NCBI GenBank assembly: GCA_035636095.1
Contig: DASPZU010000118.1
Location: 1-64,000 of the forward strand
Reading direction: 5' to 3'
Length of the DNA stretch: 64,000 nucleotides
Source: Gp7-AA10 sp035636095
GTDB lineage: Bacteria; Acidobacteriota; Thermoanaerobaculia; Gp7-AA8
The notes below the pieces were generated by a model that worked only from the letters and a program-made list of their open reading frames with translations, made no database searches and was not told the origin of the DNA. A program made the position numbers and the translations under genes. Each line of letters begins with the position of its first letter. Position 1 is the first letter of the stretch. Below, in pieces: positions 16,191-24,881 of this stretch.

Positions 16191-16214
16191 GAGCGCCGCG
16201 GAGGGCTGGTTCGC

Positions 16215-17336
16215 ATGCGCATGTCGAGGCTTTCGAAGCATATCGCGGCAGCGCTCCTTCTCGTTGGCAGCGTTTCAGTTGCGTCGTCTTTGGACAAGGA
16301 GATGCGCGAAGTCGAGAGGCTTCGCGGCCTCACCTTCGCTCACGATGTCACGCAGCGGACCATCGATCGCAGCGAACTGCGACCGCTGATCCGCCAGCAG
16401 CTCGCCAAGTCCATTCCGTACTCCATCGAAGACTACGTGAAGATTCTTCAGGCGCTGCAGTTCGTGGATGCATCCACCCCCGATGTCATCGAGCGCATGT
16501 TCAAGTTGTACGACTCGCAGGTGCTGGCATTCTACGATCCGATGACGCACACCTATTTCGCGATCCGGCAGCTTCCGGAGAGTCTGGCCGGCCTCGGCGA
16601 CGCCGACGCGCTGCGCAAGTCGGTCGTCATGCACGAATTGACGCACGCCCTGCAGGATCAGCGTTTCGACGCCGCGGCCCGCGACAAGGCATTGCAAAAG
16701 GACACCGATGGCGAGCTTGCCTATCACGCCCTGCTGGAAGGGGAGGCGACGCTGGTCATGCTCGACTACCTGCTGCAGAAGTCGGGGCAGTCGCTTGACG
16801 AGGCCATCAAGAGCGATTTTCTGATCAACGCGTTAGGCGGAGCGGAGGCCGAGAAGACTGTCGATCCCGACACGCCGCGCTACTTTGTGGAGGTTCTCAA
16901 GTTTCCGTACCTGGAAGGCCTGAAACTCGTGGCGGAAGCTTATCGCCATGGCGGCTGGAAAGAGATCGGCAAGATGCACGCGAATCCGCCGCGGACGACG
17001 CGTGAGCTCCTGCACCCGGCCGAATATTGGGCGCGCGTCGCGCGTGGAGAAAAAGGAGCGGCGCCGTTCGATCCTCCTCGTTCCCGCGACACCCTGACCA
17101 TCGAACGCCTGGGCGAGTTTCACTGGCGATATCTCGTCGGCGATCGTGCCGAGGGCTGGGTTGACGATCGCGTCACTGTCAAGCGCGACGGAAGCGTCCT
17201 GGCCGAAACGCAATGGGAGAATCCCGCCAGGGCGGCCGCCTTCCGTGATGCCTACGCAAAATTCCTCCGCGATCACAAAATCGATCCTCAGGTCTCGAGC
17301 AACGGCGCGTCGGTCACGATCGCCTACAAACCATGA
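16215..17336 (+). CDS. Exported zinc metallopeptidase with HExxH motif
   Basis: A 373-aa protein with a signal peptide (MRMSRLSKHIAAALLLVGSVSVASS). The zinc-binding motif is VVMHELTHALQDQ (about residues 139-151), followed about 30 residues later by LLEGEATLVMLDY, whose Glu fits a third, gluzincin-type ligand. I do not recognise a named peptidase family. ATG 16215 was chosen because the upstream open frame is noncoding in character; GGAGG at about 16200 is somewhat far (11 nt), and ATG 16221 is an alternative. Its stop overlaps the next start (ATGA, 17333-17336). Confidence 0.8.
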   Translation: MRMSRLSKHIAAALLLVGSVSVASSLDKEMREVERLRGLTFAHDVTQRTIDRSELRPLIRQQLAKSIPYSIEDYVKILQALQFVDASTPDVIERMFKLYDSQVLAFYDPMTHTYFAIRQLPESLAGLGDADALRKSVVMHELTHALQDQRFDAAARDKALQKDTDGELAYHALLEGEATLVMLDYLLQKSGQSLDEAIKSDFLINALGGAEAEKTVDPDTPRYFVEVLKFPYLEGLKLVAEAYRHGGWKEIGKMHANPPRTTRELLHPAEYWARVARGEKGAAPFDPPRSRDTLTIERLGEFHWRYLVGDRAEGWVDDRVTVKRDGSVLAETQWENPARAAAFRDAYAKFLRDHKIDPQVSSNGASVTIAYKP

Positions 17337-17608
17337 ATGTCGATTACGAAAATCTCGAGCGCGATCTCGTCACCGGACTTTTTCGGGAATCGCTGCGGGA
17401 GGAGCTGGTGGCCGGCTTTCGTCAGATTCAGGCTTCCGGCGAGCGCTTGCCGGCAGCATCGCACTACGCATCGCAGATTGCAGAGATCGTCAGTCGTGGC
17501 GCCGACGCGCCGCTGAAGCCTGATCTCGCCTTCGAGCTGTATCAGGAGATCCTCGACGCCGTGGAGGCTGCGCGAGCGATGGTGTTGGGCGAGGAACGGC
17601 CGCAGTAA
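17333..17608 (+). CDS. Small hypothetical protein coupled to the metallopeptidase
   Basis: A 91-aa, largely helical, soluble protein with no signal peptide or Cys cluster. Its ATG overlaps the metallopeptidase stop by 4 bases, so translation is probably coupled. I do not recognise the family. Its stop codon (17606-17608) touches the left arm of a 32-bp perfect inverted repeat. Confidence 0.65.
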   Translation: MNVDYENLERDLVTGLFRESLREELVAGFRQIQASGERLPAASHYASQIAEIVSRGADAPLKPDLAFELYQEILDAVEAARAMVLGEERPQ

Positions 17609-17682
17609 AGGCAGAAGGCAGAAAGCAGAAGGCAGAAGTGAGTGCGCGCGACTTCTGCCTTCTGCTTTCTGCCTTCTGCCTT
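17608..17682. repeat. GGCAGAA-type intergenic hairpin, family 3
   Basis: Left arm 17608-17639 and right arm 17651-17682 are perfect 32-bp complements separated by 11 nt. Each arm is built of the 7-mers GGCAGAA, GGCAGAA, AGCAGAA, GGCAGAA. A second copy of this family lies at 60978-61080. It sits 11 bp before the selD start and could also act as a terminator for the upstream genes. Confidence 0.95.
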
Positions 17683-17693
17683 AAGATCTCCCC

Positions 17694-18761
17694 GTGAAGC
17701 GGAAGATCAAGTCGTATCCGCCGCTCTCCTCGTTCGCCACCACCGGCGGTTGAGCCTGCAAGCTGGGTCAGGATGACCTTCACTCCGTGCTGGCGAAACT
17801 CCCTTCCACGGAAGGGCTGGGGGATCTTCTGGTCGGTTACGGCACCAACGACGACGCCGCAGTGCTGCGCATCAACGGCGATCAGGCCATCGCGCAGACT
17901 GTCGATTTCTTCACGCCCATCGTCGACGACCCCTACCTTTTCGGTGCCATAGCGGCTGCCAATTCCGTCTCCGACATCTACGCCATGGGTGCGACACCGA
18001 TTTTGGGTCTGGCAATCGCAGCGTTTCCGACCGACGTACTGCCGCTCGAAGTTCTCGAGCAAATTCTCCGCGGCGGCGCCGACAAAGCGCGCGAAGCGGG
18101 ATTTCCCGTCGCGGGCGGGCACACCATCATCGACGACATCCCGAAGTATGGACTGGCAGTCACCGGCGTGGTGTCTGCCGACAAGATCGTCCGCAACTCG
18201 ACCGCCAGAGCGGGCGACACTCTCATTCTCACCAAGCCGATCGGCAACGGCATCCTGGTATGCGCCTATCGCGGGTTGAGCAAGCGGACGTTTCGCCGAA
18301 GCGAGCCGCCCGATATGTCGGAAGCGATCCGCTGGATGACGATGCTGAATCGCGACGCGGCTCGGGTGATGAGCGATGTCGGAGTCAACGCAGCGACTGA
18401 CATCACCGGCTATGGTCTGGTCGGACATCTGCTCGAGATGTGTACCGGTTCGAGAGTTGGAGCGGAGATTCACGTTGGGTCTGTGCCGTTGCTCGAAGGA
18501 ACGCGCGACTACCTCGCGCGCGGTTTCCGCCCGGAAGGGACGATCCGCAACGCGGAATCATTCAAGTCGCACGTCGGCGTGCAGGTCGACGATTTCGAGT
18601 ACACATTGATGTGTGATGCGCAGACAAGCGGAGGCTTGTTGATATCGGTTCCCGCCCAGAAGCTTGCCGCGATCGAGAAGCGCTTTCGCGAAGGCGGCCT
18701 GTTCTATGCAAAGATCGGGAAAGTGACGGACCATCCCGGAACCGTGACTTTGCTTCGCTAG
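17694..18761 (+). CDS. selD: Selenide, water dikinase SelD, selenocysteine-containing (UGA at 17751-17753)
   Basis: Makes selenophosphate from selenide and ATP for tRNA-Sec and selenouridine synthesis. Reading from GTG 17694 through an in-frame TGA gives MKRKIKSYPPLSSFATTGGU-ACKLGQDDLHSVLAKLP and then the continuous SelD body, 355 aa in all. The Sec (residue 20) aligns with the catalytic Cys17 of E. coli SelD and Lys23 with its Lys20. Downstream GYGTNDDAAVL, SDIYAMGATP, GGHTI and CDAQTSGGLL are classic SelD motifs. An ordinary ORF caller would begin at 17787 and lose the active site. TAA at 17682-17684 bounds the frame upstream, leaving GTG 17694 as the only start seen; no clear Shine-Dalgarno precedes it. 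Confidence 0.9.
17751..17780 (+). promoter_or_regulatory. Predicted bacterial SECIS element in selD
   Basis: The recoded UGA (17751-17753) is followed by GGTCA-GGA-TGACC (17766-17778), a 5-bp stem, extendable by a wobble pair, with GG in the apical loop 18 nt after the UGA. A short hairpin with loop guanines at this distance is what SelB recognises in known bacterial SECIS elements. The structure is read by eye, not folded. Confidence 0.65.
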
Positions 18762-18770
18762 GAGACTGCC

Positions 18771-19112
18771 ATGCCCGAAGACCTTCCGTACAACACCTTC
18801 CAATCCGATGACGGCACGACGTGGATCGAGATTGCCACCGCTCCCAATTCGGACGAGGCGCAATTGATCCAGGGCTTCCTGGAGGCTGAAGACATCGATG
18901 CCCAGGTCGAACACGCCGAGGCCAGCGTTCTCCCCTCAAACATGGGGAGGCTTGGGGATGTGCGGGTGTACGTTCGCGCCGACGATGAAGATCGCGCTCT
19001 CCGGCTGCTGCGCCAGCGTCAGGAGGAGTTCGACAAGCTCGAAGACGACGAGGACACACTGGTGACGGACGAAGGTGTGGCGGAAGTCGACGAGACCGCG
19101 GAAAGTGAATGA
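18771..19112 (+). CDS. DUF2007-domain protein
   Basis: A 113-aa acidic protein. The segment WIEIATAPNSDEAQLIQGFLEAEDIDAQVEHAEAS with the following VRVYVRADDEDRALRLL (residues about 18-80) matches the short alpha/beta DUF2007 'putative signal-transducing' domain. The tail is Asp/Glu-rich. An AGGAGA precedes ATG 18771. It follows selD by 9 bp and overlaps the next gene by ATGA, so it belongs to a selD-DUF2007-PEGA unit. No role in selenium metabolism is implied by the family. Confidence 0.8.
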   Translation: MPEDLPYNTFQSDDGTTWIEIATAPNSDEAQLIQGFLEAEDIDAQVEHAEASVLPSNMGRLGDVRVYVRADDEDRALRLLRQRQEEFDKLEDDEDTLVTDEGVAEVDETAESE

Positions 19113-19681
19113 CGACTGAGCCGGAGCCGCCGCGCGAGCGGCATGTTTCCGAACCGGGGCTGCCGGCATGGGTGCCGGCGGTCATCGGCATCGTGCTGGT
19201 GGTCATGGCCGGTCTTGCGGTCTACACCGGCCTGCGATTTCGAAATCCAACTCTGGCGAACGGCATCATCAAGAATCGGCGTCCGCCGCGGATGACCGGT
19301 GGCGGGCCGCCCGGTGAGCCCGAGCCGGGCGCGTCGCTCGTTTTCCCGGAGAATGCACCGACGGCCGGCGGACCGGCTGCTCCTGGCGCGGCCCAATTGT
19401 CTGCCCGCCGCGGGATGATCACCAGCGTCGTGCCCGAAGACGCGATGGTTTACGTCAACGGCGTCGCCATCGGCGAGGCGCGGCAGTTCAACAATCTCGA
19501 CAAGGTCTACGACTTTCCGGCGGAGGGGAGCTACACGGTGCGCATCGTGGCGCCGGGATACCAGGACGCGCAGTTCTTGGTCACGGCCAGCGAGAACGCT
19601 CAGCTCGAGATCGCGCACATCGACGTACGTCTCAGTGCGCCGCGTGCTGCTCCTGCTGCAACTTCTTCGACTCGGCGATGA
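19109..19681 (+). CDS. Single-pass membrane protein with PEGA-like domain
   Basis: A 190-aa protein: a cytosolic N-terminus, one transmembrane helix (about residues 20-40, WVPAVIGIVLVVMAGLAVY), a Pro/Gly-rich linker, and a C-terminal PEGA-like beta domain (GMITSVVPEDAMVYVNGVAIGEARQ..., then GSYTVRIVAPGYQDA), a fold often found on bacterial surface proteins. It overlaps the preceding gene by ATGA. Its last 50 bp run antisense to the 3' end of the convergent EF-G-like gene, so its C-terminal residues are constrained by that gene. Confidence 0.8.
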   Translation: MTTEPEPPRERHVSEPGLPAWVPAVIGIVLVVMAGLAVYTGLRFRNPTLANGIIKNRRPPRMTGGGPPGEPEPGASLVFPENAPTAGGPAAPGAAQLSARRGMITSVVPEDAMVYVNGVAIGEARQFNNLDKVYDFPAEGSYTVRIVAPGYQDAQFLVTASENAQLEIAHIDVRLSAPRAAPAATSSTRR

Positions 19682-21728
19682 TCTTCTCCTGAAGGTTGCG
19701 CGGCACTTCCTCGTAATGTGAGAACTCCATGTGGAAGCTGCCGCGGCCCTGCGTGATCGATCGCAGCGTCGAGCCGTAAGTCAGCATCTCGGCCAGCGGG
19801 ACGCGCGCGTGCAGCGTTTGCACGTCCTCTTCGGCGTCGACGCCTTCCATTCTGCCGCGACGCGAATTCAGATCGCCCATCAGATCGCCGACGTACTCGG
19901 TCGGCGCGCTGATGTCGACTCTCATGATCGGCTCGAGCAGCGTCGGCTTGGCCTGCTCCATTCCCTGCTGAAACGCGAGCGAGCCTGCGATCTTGAACGC
20001 CAGCTCCGACGAGTCGACGTCGTGATACTGACCGTCGATCAGTCGCACCCGGAAATCGACGACCGGATATCCTGCCAGGAACCCCTTGCGCCGCGCATCC
20101 TGAATCCCCTTCTCGACGGCCGGGATGTACTGACGCGGGATCGAGCCGCCGAAAATCTCGTCGACGAATTCGAAATCCGCTCCGCGCGGCAGCGGCTCCA
20201 TCTTGATCTTGCAGTCGGCGAACTGACCGTGACCTCCCGACTGCTTCTTGTGGCGGCCGTGCGCATCGGCGAGCCTGGTGATGGTCTCGCGATACGGAAC
20301 TTTCGGCGGATGGAGAATGACGTCGACGCCGTATTTCTTCTTCAGCTTCGAAACGACGATCTCGACGTGCAGTTGTCCCTGCCCGCTGAGCAGGAACTCC
20401 TTGGTCTGCTCGTCGCGGTGGAAGCGGATGGTCGGGTCCTCTTCCATGATGCGCTGCAGGGCTGCCCCGATTTTGTCTTCGTCGCCCCGCGCTTTGCCTT
20501 CGATCGCGAAGGAAATCGCCGCCTCCGGATAGACAACATGCTCGATGACGATCTGATGGTCCTTGGCGGCCAGCGTCTCACCGGTGTGCACATCTTTGAG
20601 CTTCGCGACCGCGCCGATGTCGCCCGCGCGCAGCTCCGGCACCGGAACCTGCTGCTTACCCTGAAGAAGCTGCAGTTTTCCAATGCGCTCTTCGTGATCC
20701 TTGGTGGTGTTCCAGTAGGACGTGTCGGACTTGAGTGTGCCCGAGTAAATGCGGAAGACCGACACGCGTCCCGAGAACGGATCCGAGAAGGTCTTGAACA
20801 CCAACGCTGCCGGAAATGCCTCGGCGCGTCGCTCGAAGGTGATCTTCTCGCCTTTGGCATTCTTGCCGTCGATGGTCTTCACTTCGTCGGGCGACGGCAA
20901 CAAAGCGACGAAGGCATCGAGAATCGGATGCCCCGCCATGTTGTGCGACGCCGAGTCGAGCAGGACCGGGAAGATCTGATGATGCAAGATCTCGCGTTTG
21001 AGTCCGTCGATCAACTCTTCCTGCGAGAGTCCGCCCTGGTCGAAGAAGCGCTCCATGAGCGTGTCGTCGCCTTCGGCAACCTTCTCGATGAGGGCCTCGC
21101 GGGCCTCGTCCGCTTCGCTCTTCTGATCGGCGGGGATGTCGATCGTTTCAAACTTGCCTGATCCGTCGGTCGCGTACCGGTAGCCCTTCATGGCCACCAG
21201 ATCGATGACGCCCTTGAAATCCTTTTCTTCTCCCATCGGAAGCTGGATCGGAACGACGTTCTTGCCGAACTTCTTCTGCAGCGCCTCCAGCGACCGGGAA
21301 AACGAGGCCCGCTCGCGGTCCATCTTGTTGATGATCAACAGCCGCGGCAGCTCGAACTCATCGGCGAATTTCCACATTTTCTCGGTCGTCACTTCCACGC
21401 CTGTAACGCCGCTGACCACCACCGCCGCCGCGTCGGCGACGCGCATGGCGGCCTTCGCCTCCATCAGGAAGATGCCGAAACCGGGGGTATCGAGCAGGTT
21501 GATCTTGACGTTTTTCCACTCCACGTAGCCAATGGCGGCCGAGATCGAGTGCTTCCGCTCGATTTCGTCCTGGTCGAAGTCGGTGGTGGTCGTGCCGTCC
21601 TCGATGCGGCCCTGGCGGGTGGTTGCGCCGGCGTTGAACAGGAGCTGGGAGACCAGGGTGGTTTTGCCGGTGTCGTTATGGCCCACGACGGCAACGTTTC
21701 GGATCTCGGAACTGGAATAGACCTTCAT
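19632..21728 (-). CDS. EF-G-like translational GTPase (EF-G2 type)
   Basis: A 698-aa GTPase with the EF-G domain order. G1 is GHNDTGKTT (about residue 17) in place of the canonical EF-G AHIDAGKTT, G3 is DTPGF rather than DTPGH, and G4 is NKMDRE; domain IV is seen in SGGHGQFADCKIKMEPLP and domain V near the C-terminus. These substitutions are typical of the EF-G paralogue group rather than canonical EF-G, whose exact function is unclear. I chose ATG 21728, which has GAGGA upstream, over the longer frame to 21848. The 3' end overlaps the PEGA gene by 50 bp. Confidence 0.88.
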   Translation of the reverse strand: MKVYSSSEIRNVAVVGHNDTGKTTLVSQLLFNAGATTRQGRIEDGTTTTDFDQDEIERKHSISAAIGYVEWKNVKINLLDTPGFGIFLMEAKAAMRVADAAAVVVSGVTGVEVTTEKMWKFADEFELPRLLIINKMDRERASFSRSLEALQKKFGKNVVPIQLPMGEEKDFKGVIDLVAMKGYRYATDGSGKFETIDIPADQKSEADEAREALIEKVAEGDDTLMERFFDQGGLSQEELIDGLKREILHHQIFPVLLDSASHNMAGHPILDAFVALLPSPDEVKTIDGKNAKGEKITFERRAEAFPAALVFKTFSDPFSGRVSVFRIYSGTLKSDTSYWNTTKDHEERIGKLQLLQGKQQVPVPELRAGDIGAVAKLKDVHTGETLAAKDHQIVIEHVVYPEAAISFAIEGKARGDEDKIGAALQRIMEEDPTIRFHRDEQTKEFLLSGQGQLHVEIVVSKLKKKYGVDVILHPPKVPYRETITRLADAHGRHKKQSGGHGQFADCKIKMEPLPRGADFEFVDEIFGGSIPRQYIPAVEKGIQDARRKGFLAGYPVVDFRVRLIDGQYHDVDSSELAFKIAGSLAFQQGMEQAKPTLLEPIMRVDISAPTEYVGDLMGDLNSRRGRMEGVDAEEDVQTLHARVPLAEMLTYGSTLRSITQGRGSFHMEFSHYEEVPRNLQEKIIAESKKLQQEQHAAH

Positions 21729-21803
21729 ATTGGATGTCCTCGCATGGGGGGTGTCGAAATGGGACGTAGATGATAAATTAAAGTTGGGTACGAGGTGTGG
21801 CAC

Positions 21804-21844
21804 AGGCACTCCTGCCTCTGCCGCGCAGACATGGGTGTCTGCGC
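21804..21844. repeat. Two adjacent GC-rich hairpins
   Basis: GCGCAGACA-TGGG-TGTCTGCGC (21823-21844) is a perfect 9-bp stem. Just before it, AGGCA-CTCC-TGCCT (21804-21817) extends to an imperfect 9-bp stem with the flanking GCAC/CTGC. They occupy the divergent gap between the EF-G-like and kinase genes. Confidence 0.75.
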
Positions 21845-21873
21845 ACATTCCGTATTTTTTGCAGGAGTTATCA

Positions 21874-23961
21874 TTGACGGCCTATGGGTCTCCCCTTGAA
21901 ACGGGGCCGCAAAATAGCGGAGAGCGAACGGTGAAGCTCGCTCGTTACGAGATTGTGCGCGAGCTCGGCAAGGGCGCCATGGGGGTGGTTTACCTAGCGA
22001 AAGACCCGCTCATCGGCCGGCTGGTGGCGCTCAAGACCATCCGCATCCGGCCGGGAGATGACGACGAGACCAAAGAGTTTCAGCAGCGATTCGTGCGTGA
22101 AGCGCAGGCGGCCGGGATTCTGAATCATCCGGCCATCGTGACGGTGCACGACATCGGTCAGGATGACGCCAGCGGCACGTCCTTCATCGCGATGGAGTTT
22201 GTCGAGGGGCAGAATCTGAAGGAGATCCTGGCGCAGGGCCGCCCGCTGAGCTTCGACGAAATCGGCGACATCATCGCCCAGGTCGCCGACGCCCTCGACT
22301 TCGCGCACGCAAAAGGCATCGTGCATCGCGACGTGAAGCCTGCAAACATCATCCTGGTGGAAGGCAATCGCGCCAAGATCACCGACTTCGGCATCGCCAA
22401 GATCGCCTCGGGCGGAAATCTCACCACCACCGGACAATTTCTCGGAACGCCAAACTACATGGCCCCCGAGCAGATTCGCGGCGCGCCCGTTGACGGCCGC
22501 ACCGACATCTTTTCCCTCGGCATCTGTCTCTACGAATGTCTGACGCGGCGTAAACCGTTCGGCGGCGATTCGCTCACGTCGATCTCGTACAAAATCGTTC
22601 ACGAGCCTTTCCCGCCCCTGCACGAAATCAATCCCCAGATTCCCGACGGTTTCGACGAGGTGGTCGCCTTTTCTCTCGCCAAAGATCCGGCCAAGAGGTA
22701 TCAGCGAGGCCGTGAGTTTGCCAGCGCCCTGCGCGCGGTCGTGCGCGGCGAACGCCCGCTCAAACAGTACGAGCCGATGCTGGAAGAGCCGACCATGATC
22801 ACGCGCGAGCATGACCGGATTCCGACCATCGAGATTCCGTTTCCGCAGGCGAGTCTGGCAAGCGAGAATCCGCGTCCGGCTTTGAGGGGCAATCCCCACG
22901 GCACGGTGGCAGCTGCCGCGGCCGCCGGCGCGCCCTCTGTCGTTCCTGCCGCTCCCGCGCTGCCCAAGCCGGTCTCAATGCCGCGACGTCGTCCGGCGGA
23001 GATGATGCGAAAAACGCTCGACGGCGTTCGAGCGATGCCGCTGTGGCGGACTCCAATCGCGCCGGCGATCTTCTTTTCCATCGCAGGCGTCCTGGTCCTC
23101 GGGCTCCTCATCGCGGTCGCGGTGATCCGCGCCAGACGGCCGGCGATTCCGGTCGCCGACACGGCGTGGGGAGCGAGAATCGCGCGCCAGAAACAACTGC
23201 GGCTGCAGGGCAATCAGCTCCTGCATCAGGGTCGCGTGAACGATGCCTTCGACAAGTTCGATCAGCTCGCCAAAATCGCGCCGCAGTCTCCGTACGTCGC
23301 CTCGCTGCTCTCCAAGCTCACCGAGATCATGAAGCGGGAGGAAAGCTCCAAGCAGCAGTCCGTACTGGCGAAAGCGCGATTCGACGAAGGCATGGTCTTC
23401 TTCAACAACCGCCAGTTCCCGGAAGCGGTCAAGGCCTTCGAAGACGCATTCCATCTGAATCCGAATTCTGAGGACGCCGCAAACTATCTGAAGCTGGCGC
23501 AGCAGGAAGCTGATAATGAAGAGCGATCAAAAGCAGCGCAGCGGCTGACGCAACAGCAGGCAACGACAACGCAACCCGTCGCGACGACTACGCGCGGGCG
23601 GACGCAAACGAAACCGGTGCTGCGTCCGGTGGCCGGACCGGCACAGATGACGGTCTCCATGAACAGCTCCGTGGCCGACGGCTACATCATGGTCAAGGTC
23701 GGCGGCGAAGTGGTGGCGCACGAGAATCTGTGGATGGAGACCGGACGGTTTCTGCTGAAACGCAAAGTTCCGCGCGAGGTCAGCGCCACCAGGGAAATCA
23801 CGCCCAAGACCGCCGATGTCGAAATCTGGGTCGTCATTCCATCCCTCTCGATTCAGGAGCATCACACGATCCAGCGCCAGAACTTCGCGCCCGGTGTTGC
23901 GCACCGCCTAACGGTCACGTTCAACGCGCAGAGCAGGACATTCAACTATCAGATGAATTGA
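21874..23961 (+). CDS. Membrane-anchored serine/threonine protein kinase with C-terminal TPR-like region
   Basis: A 695-aa PknB-type receptor kinase. The kinase domain (about residues 22-290) has the Gly loop GKGAMG, catalytic HRDVKPAN (about 151), DFG (about 172) and APEQ (about 198), all intact. An Ala/Pro-rich juxtamembrane stretch leads to one membrane helix (about 398-420, IFFSIAGVLVLGLLIAVAVI), then TPR-like helices (about 440-550) and a C-terminal beta region. TTG 21874 has AGGAG 6 nt upstream; GTG 21931, also with GGAGAG upstream, is an alternative giving 676 aa. The TldD-like gene begins 20 bp after the stop. Confidence 0.9.
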   Translation: MTAYGSPLETGPQNSGERTVKLARYEIVRELGKGAMGVVYLAKDPLIGRLVALKTIRIRPGDDDETKEFQQRFVREAQAAGILNHPAIVTVHDIGQDDASGTSFIAMEFVEGQNLKEILAQGRPLSFDEIGDIIAQVADALDFAHAKGIVHRDVKPANIILVEGNRAKITDFGIAKIASGGNLTTTGQFLGTPNYMAPEQIRGAPVDGRTDIFSLGICLYECLTRRKPFGGDSLTSISYKIVHEPFPPLHEINPQIPDGFDEVVAFSLAKDPAKRYQRGREFASALRAVVRGERPLKQYEPMLEEPTMITREHDRIPTIEIPFPQASLASENPRPALRGNPHGTVAAAAAAGAPSVVPAAPALPKPVSMPRRRPAEMMRKTLDGVRAMPLWRTPIAPAIFFSIAGVLVLGLLIAVAVIRARRPAIPVADTAWGARIARQKQLRLQGNQLLHQGRVNDAFDKFDQLAKIAPQSPYVASLLSKLTEIMKREESSKQQSVLAKARFDEGMVFFNNRQFPEAVKAFEDAFHLNPNSEDAANYLKLAQQEADNEERSKAAQRLTQQQATTTQPVATTTRGRTQTKPVLRPVAGPAQMTVSMNSSVADGYIMVKVGGEVVAHENLWMETGRFLLKRKVPREVSATREITPKTADVEIWVVIPSLSIQEHHTIQRQNFAPGVAHRLTVTFNAQSRTFNYQMN

Positions 23962-23981
23962 ACGGCCAGGACCATTTCGTC

Positions 23982-24881
23982 ATGGTTCGTCGCGATGAGC
24001 TGTGGGTGCGCGGCTCCCTGGCGGAATCGCGCTCGAGCCAGGGGCAGGCCATCGCGCGCGGGCGCAGGATCGTGGCCAGCGACAAAATCGACGACGGCGC
24101 ACTGCTGGACAAACTGAATCACGATTGCGATGCGGAGATGGATCGCCTGCGCCGCGCCACCGAATCGTTGAGGGATGCTCGTGTTCGGGGCATCGTCACT
24201 GCCACCGCCGCTGACGTCGAGTCGACCATTACCATCACACTCGACGGAGTCTCCGTCGTCACGACTCCCGACGATGCCGCGGCCGATTACGACGCGCTGC
24301 GGCGCCTCCTCCGCCCCCCTACCGCTCCACCCCCCTCCCGCCCCCTGCCCATCGTGTGGCGCAACGGCTCGGCGGCGGTGCTGCTGCACGAGGCCATCGG
24401 CCACGCCGCGGAGCATGCCCATTCCGCGCTGGAGTGGCCGGGGTGGCTTCGCGCGCGCGACGTTGCGCGCGATGGGCGCGTGGCAAACCTCCTCGACGGC
24501 CAGTCGCCCGCTGCGCTGCGCCGCGAATCGTTCCGCGACCTGCCCCTCCGCCGGATGACCAATCTGCATTTCGAGCAGATGGGCGCCCCCTTCCAGCTAC
24601 CATCCGAACGCATCGAAGTCTTCCTCGTCAGCGGGGGCACTTACGAGCCGCTGTCGGAATCGGTCTCGATCGATGTGGCGGTCGCGGATCGTGTCAGCGG
24701 AAAAAAGTCGGACAGAATATCGCCATTTACTATACATGGATTACGTATACATATTTCGCGGGCACTCACCGGCGCGACCGGCGATCCGATCCGCTATCCC
24801 GGCGTGATCTGTTCGCGGGAGGGGCAGGAACTGTATGTCGCCTCCCACGCACCGGTCATGGTGACGGCGGCGCTGCGGTGA
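23982..24881 (+). CDS. Compact TldD/PmbA-family metalloprotease
   Basis: A 299-aa protein keeping the zinc site of TldD: HEAIGH at residues 136-141 (HExxxH) and, near the C-terminus, GVICSREGQELYV with Cys277, matching the GxCGKxGQ ligand block. TldD normally has about 480 residues, so the N-terminal scaffold is much shortened. E. coli TldD works with TldE (PmbA); here the coupled neighbour is a different protein. I chose ATG 23982 because longer frames overlap the kinase gene. Residues 245-258 are encoded by an AT-rich island. Substrate unknown; TldD/E act on unfolded peptides such as microcin and CcdA. Confidence 0.75.
   Translation: MVRRDELWVRGSLAESRSSQGQAIARGRRIVASDKIDDGALLDKLNHDCDAEMDRLRRATESLRDARVRGIVTATAADVESTITITLDGVSVVTTPDDAAADYDALRRLLRPPTAPPPSRPLPIVWRNGSAAVLLHEAIGHAAEHAHSALEWPGWLRARDVARDGRVANLLDGQSPAALRRESFRDLPLRRMTNLHFEQMGAPFQLPSERIEVFLVSGGTYEPLSESVSIDVAVADRVSGKKSDRISPFTIHGLRIHISRALTGATGDPIRYPGVICSREGQELYVASHAPVMVTAALR
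24714..24755 (+). other. In-frame AT-rich island in the TldD-like gene
   Basis: Fourteen codons (aga, ata, tcg, cca, ttt, act, ata, cat, gga, tta, cgt, ata, cat, att) contain 12 G/C of 42. TATACAT occurs twice and TATAC/GTATA form an inverted repeat. Flanking codons are strongly GC-ending. Confidence 0.8.

Noticed and set aside
15906..16214. N-terminal extension of the metallopeptidase
   Set aside because: The extra residues are Arg/Ser/Pro low complexity and would bury the signal peptide that begins at 16215; the DNA is dominated by inverted repeats.
17762..17780. GGTCAGGATGACC as a remnant of the family 1 repeat
   Set aside because: It resembles the right arm of that repeat but lies inside the selD coding sequence at the distance expected for a SECIS hairpin, and no other repeat sequence surrounds it.
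17787..18761. SelD starting at GTG 17787
   Set aside because: This start removes the catalytic loop; the in-frame upstream sequence with UGA encodes the expected SelD N-terminus, so 17694 is preferred.
23730..23981. N-terminal extension of the TldD-like protein
   Set aside because: It overlaps the 3' end of the kinase gene in another frame and lacks TldD resemblance.
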